15,765 nucleotides of DNA, from positions 1-15,765 of the forward strand of contig PJAB01001279.1 of NCBI GenBank assembly GCA_002887195.1. The letters run 5' to 3'. Shown here one piece after another: positions 13,035-15,765 of this stretch. The notes beneath the pieces are model-generated. The model was not told the origin of the DNA and did not search any database. It worked only from the letters and a program-made list of their open reading frames with translations. This stretch comes from Chrysochromulina parva (Eukaryota; Haptophyta; Prymnesiales; Chrysochromulinaceae). Numbering within the stretch: position 1 is the first letter of the stretch; each line of letters begins with the position of its first letter. Both the position numbers and the translations under genes were made by a program.

Positions 13035-15537
13035 TCAATCCTCATCGCTCTCGTCCACAGGCATCGGCATGACCAGCTCCTCATCGTCGCGAAAGCCGCG
13101 CTCCTTGGCCTCTTCAGGCGTGAGCATCAAAAAGGGCGAATCTCCGGCTTTCTTTGCAGCCCACGCCCACTCCTCGGCAGCAGCCACCTGCGGCGCGTCC
13201 ATGAACCTCTCTTCCTCTTCGCTCGCCGCCGCCGCCGCCGTCTGCGCCTCGTCCTCCTCGCCATCCTCGGCGCAAGCGCCCCGTGGAGCCTCCGGCGAGC
13301 CCGTCTCGAGGTACGCTTGCAGGCGCTGCCTCATGCGGCGCTCCGCCTTGCGACGAGCGGCCATGAGCTGCTCGGCCCACGGGAGCGCCGGCTGCCAGGG
13401 GCGCGCGAGTGGTGCGACAGCAGTCTCAAAGTTGATGCCAATGGAGATGCGCGGCGTCGCGGGCTCGGGCACGCCTTCCGGCAGCACCGTGTGCATCACC
13501 GTGTGCGGCACCGAGCCCGGGAAGAGCCACAGGGTACCAGGCGTGGGCGGCACTGCAAAGTAGCTGCTTCGTGGCTCACCTGATGAGGGGTGCAATCGGT
13601 GGTCATCAGCGGCCATTAGCGGCCATCAGCGGTCATCAGGACTCTCGCGTAGCTCATCTGATGAGGGGTGCCATCAGAGTTCAGCAGAGGCCATCGGCGG
13701 CCATCAAGAGAGGCACTCAAGGGCTCCACGGCTCACCGGTCGGCCCAAGGCGCGGCCCGCCCTCCTCGAGAGGTCGCACGCCACATCGGAAGATCATGTT
13801 GCCGCACGTCGGGTGTGCAAACCCAGGGGCGTTCGGCTCACCCTCGCACACGTAGTACACTGCACTCCAAAGGTCAACTTGATGCGTGTGCATAAAGTTC
13901 GAGTCGGGCGTACGGTTCACATTGAGCCATGCATACGAAAGATGGTTCTGGTGCGGGCGGGCGGGGCGCAGCGCGGCCGCCTCGCCCGGGTAGGCGTCCG
14001 TTGGATCTCCGGGATCTCCGCACACCTCGTCGAGTGCCGCACTCACGATCCGTTCGAGGGTGAGACAATCTCGCTTCGATTCGGTCAGCTCCTCATCCTC
14101 GTCAGGAGGCACGAAAAGGTCGTGGAAGCTCTGGTAGCCGCCCACGTTGGTCTTGTTCACGCCCGCGTCGCTCCCCGCACCCGCCGCCACCGGCACCAGG
14201 CGCGCCTCGCATTCCTTGCCCAGCCGTTCCTTGTGAATCGCCCACGCCGTCAGCCGGGCGTTGAGCGGTGCGCCCAGCTGACGGTGGAGTGTGAAACGAT
14301 GGACGACGTCCACTAGCGCCGTGTTGAGCGAGATCGGCTGCCCGGGGCGCACATGGAGCGACTGGGCACTGAGTGGCAGCTGATAGGTCGTGTGCGTGGC
14401 GAAGTACGCCAGAGCGTCCTCACTGAGGGCTACGTTATGCGCGACGGGGCGTAGCGGCTCGAAGTCGGTCGTCGGAGGCAGTCGGAGCGTTGGAGTCTTG
14501 TACGAGAGGAGCACCTCGCGCAGCACCGGGTCGTCGGCCTCGCGCAGGTCACTGCAGAGCGGGTCCGACTCGGGCTTGGCAGCCTCAGCGGAGGGCTCGG
14601 CGGCCCCTGAAGACTTTGCGGCGAGATTTGCACCGAGATCGCGCTTCCTGCAGATCTCAGCGTACATGCTCTCGAGCCCCTCACGGTAGTCGGTCACGAG
14701 CTCCTCGCCCGCATGAATGAGGCGCGTGGTCCGATATGAGCTGAACTGGCCCTCAACCTCCGCCTCCAAAGTCTCCACGTTGGGCGTCTCGCTGTGATTC
14801 AGGTACCATGAAACATCCATCTTCACCGGACCCGTCGCGTTGATGCCATAGTACACGGGCCCACCGACCTCCCGCGCCGACCGCCACACTGTGCTCGGCT
14901 CCGAGGGGTCGTTGGCCAAGGCCTGCAACGCCGCTTCCAGCGATGCTCGTTCCGCCATCAACGCTGCGAGCGCCGAGTCGAGCGCCGAGTCACCACCCGC
15001 CGGCGCCTTTTGCAGTAGGCTGTCGATCTCTGCCATTCGAAAGCGCGCCTCGGCCGCGCCATCGTCGTCGTCCATCTCCGCGTGGAACTCGCAGAGGTGC
15101 TCAACCACCGCAGGCGGGCAGGCCGCCAGCTCTTCGGCACGGAGGGGTATGCTCAACTCACGCGCGCAGAGGTGTCCGTTTGGAGGCACGAAGGGGTCGA
15201 CACCCTTTGGAATGTCAACGAGGGCGTGGACGCCGACACCGTCGATGGCGCTCGGGGCAAGCTTGACATACGCACGGTACTTCAGGTGCTCAAGCAGCGC
15301 GGCTTTGACCTTGCGTCGGTACTCTTCATAGGTGGCCGAAGCAGCCCCATCGTCGGTGGCGGAAGCGGTTCTGGCGCCGTCGTCCTGCTCATCGGCTTGC
15401 TGTGCGTTGCGATCGCGGGCGTCCTGACAAGAGGCAGAGTCCATTCTACGGCCATATTTGTATGCGGCCACGCCCACGAGGCATGCGAGGCACGTTGCGG
15501 CGGGCACCGCCGCACGGCCGAGCCACGTCGACTCCAT
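13035..15537 (-). CDS. Membrane-anchored SET-domain / 2OG-Fe(II) oxygenase fusion
   Basis: Exons 15537-13737 and 13579-13035 give 781 aa, ending at TGA 13037-13035. ATG 15537 is the first true Met; the frame extends only to a TTG at 15561 beyond it. Residues 9-26 are hydrophobic and look like a signal anchor. SET motifs: SAIDGVGVHAL (96-106), SWYLNHSETPNV (243-254) and AGEELVTDYRE (276-286), separated by an insertion of about 125 residues. SET domains transfer methyl from S-adenosylmethionine to lysine. Residues about 460-651 match the 2OG-FeII_Oxy_5-type family: NKTNVGGYQSFHDL (461-474), SYAWLNVNRTPDSNFMHTH (534-552), VYYV, LFPGSVPH (H626) and RISIGINF (R644, probable 2OG contact). Metal ligands are probably among H550/H552, D555 and H626. 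An acidic C-terminal tail follows. Substrates are unknown; dual methylation and hydroxylation is inference. Confidence 0.85.
13580..13736 (-). other. SET-oxygenase gene intron (157 nt, phase 1), a dimer of ~78-nt units
   Basis: Donor GACCG|GTGAGC, acceptor CATCAG|GTGAGC; the join gives GPTGEPRSSYFAVPP, continuing into the oxygenase core, whereas read-through hits TGA. Unit 1 (13736-13658) starts GTGAGCCGTGGAGC and ends GCACCCCTCATCAG. Unit 2 (13657-13580) starts ATGAGCTACGCGAG and ends with the same 14 nt. The exon then starts GTGAGCCACGAAGC. Four 10-nt units of the type GCTGATGGCC fill 13601-13640. Confidence 0.85.
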
Positions 15538-15668
15538 AAAAGCTCTCCGAAGTTGACACAAAAGGATTTTTCAAAAGTCTCTAAAACAGAAACCAGAACA
15601 GGTACCTCCAGAAAGCCCTGGGTGACTAAGCGGAGGGCTCGTTGCGGGTTAACGGTGTTTTCCAACTG
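15538..15668 (-). promoter_or_regulatory. 5' flank of the SET-oxygenase gene
   Basis: This is the 131 bp between the start codon and the hairpin array. The segment is A-rich in forward orientation (T-rich in the sense of the gene). It presumably holds the 5' UTR and proximal promoter. No TATA box or other recognised element was seen. Confidence 0.35.
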
Positions 15669-15765
15669 TTGAGGAGCTGTGAAATTGTTTCTCACAGCTC
15701 CTCAAGTTCGAGCAGCTGTGAGTTTCATTCTCACAGCTCCTCGCAACTTGTAGCACCTGTGACTG
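15669..15765. repeat. Tandem hairpin array at the right edge
   Basis: Hairpin 1: the 14-nt arm 15669-15682 (core GAGGAGCTGTGA) pairs perfectly with 15692-15705 around a 9-nt loop. Hairpin 2: 15710-15722 (GAGCAGCTGTGAG) pairs with 15730-15742 around a 7-nt loop, with one mismatch. A third, more diverged start (AGCACCTGTGA) begins near 15752 and runs to the window edge, giving a period of about 39-40 nt. It does not resemble a coding sequence; it could be a satellite, part of a miniature transposable element or a protein-binding palindrome cluster. Confidence 0.75.

Noticed and set aside
12226..13038. 270-codon reverse open frame between the TIR/HET-like and SET-oxygenase genes
   Set aside because: It overlaps the 3' end of the forward gene, starts at a non-ATG codon, has composition unlike the neighbours and no recognisable motif; probably a chance open frame.

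Overview
The window looks like nuclear DNA of a GC-rich eukaryote, most likely a microalga or other protist. The genes are monocistronic and on both strands. Two, probably three, are interrupted by GT-AG introns. The proteins are eukaryotic multidomain types (SH3 repeats, calpain, ubiquitin-interacting motifs, SET, 2-oxoglutarate oxygenase) with long low-complexity alanine, proline, glutamate and serine tracts. A haptophyte or a stramenopile alga would fit, but nothing here settles the lineage.

Layout. 2-3082 (+): the 3' part of a large coiled-coil protein with a proline-rich region, three SH3-like domains and two degenerate IQ-like motifs, partly created by an internal duplication. 3083-3994: convergent intergenic DNA. 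3995-5536 (-): an unrecognised disordered, coiled-coil and acidic-repeat protein. 5537-5986: AT-richer spacer. 5987-9671 (-): a six-exon calpain-15/SOL-like cysteine protease with three N-terminal ubiquitin-interacting motifs and a zinc-ribbon-like insertion. 9672-10038: divergent promoter region. 10039-12308 (+): a multi-pass membrane protein with a C-terminal TIR/HET-like domain, probably with one intron. 12309-13034: convergent intergenic DNA. 13035-15537 (-): a membrane-anchored fusion of a SET domain and a 2OG-Fe(II) oxygenase with one intron. 15669-15765: tandem hairpins running off the right edge.

The genes do not form an obvious pathway. The most striking signal is in the introns. Five of the six well-supported introns contain short tandem repeats, several built on a 9-11 nt word of the form YTGATKRCC, which carries a branch-point-like YTRAY core. 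The same word recurs in two unrelated genes. Two introns begin with a copy of the first 14-15 nt of the following exon, and one of these is a clean dimer of about 78-nt units, each ending in CATCAG. Two more carry a duplicated splice boundary with a piece of exon. This suggests introns born or enlarged by local tandem duplication, or introner-like elements. All exon joins were inferred by eye from reading frame, GT-AG ends and protein-family continuity.
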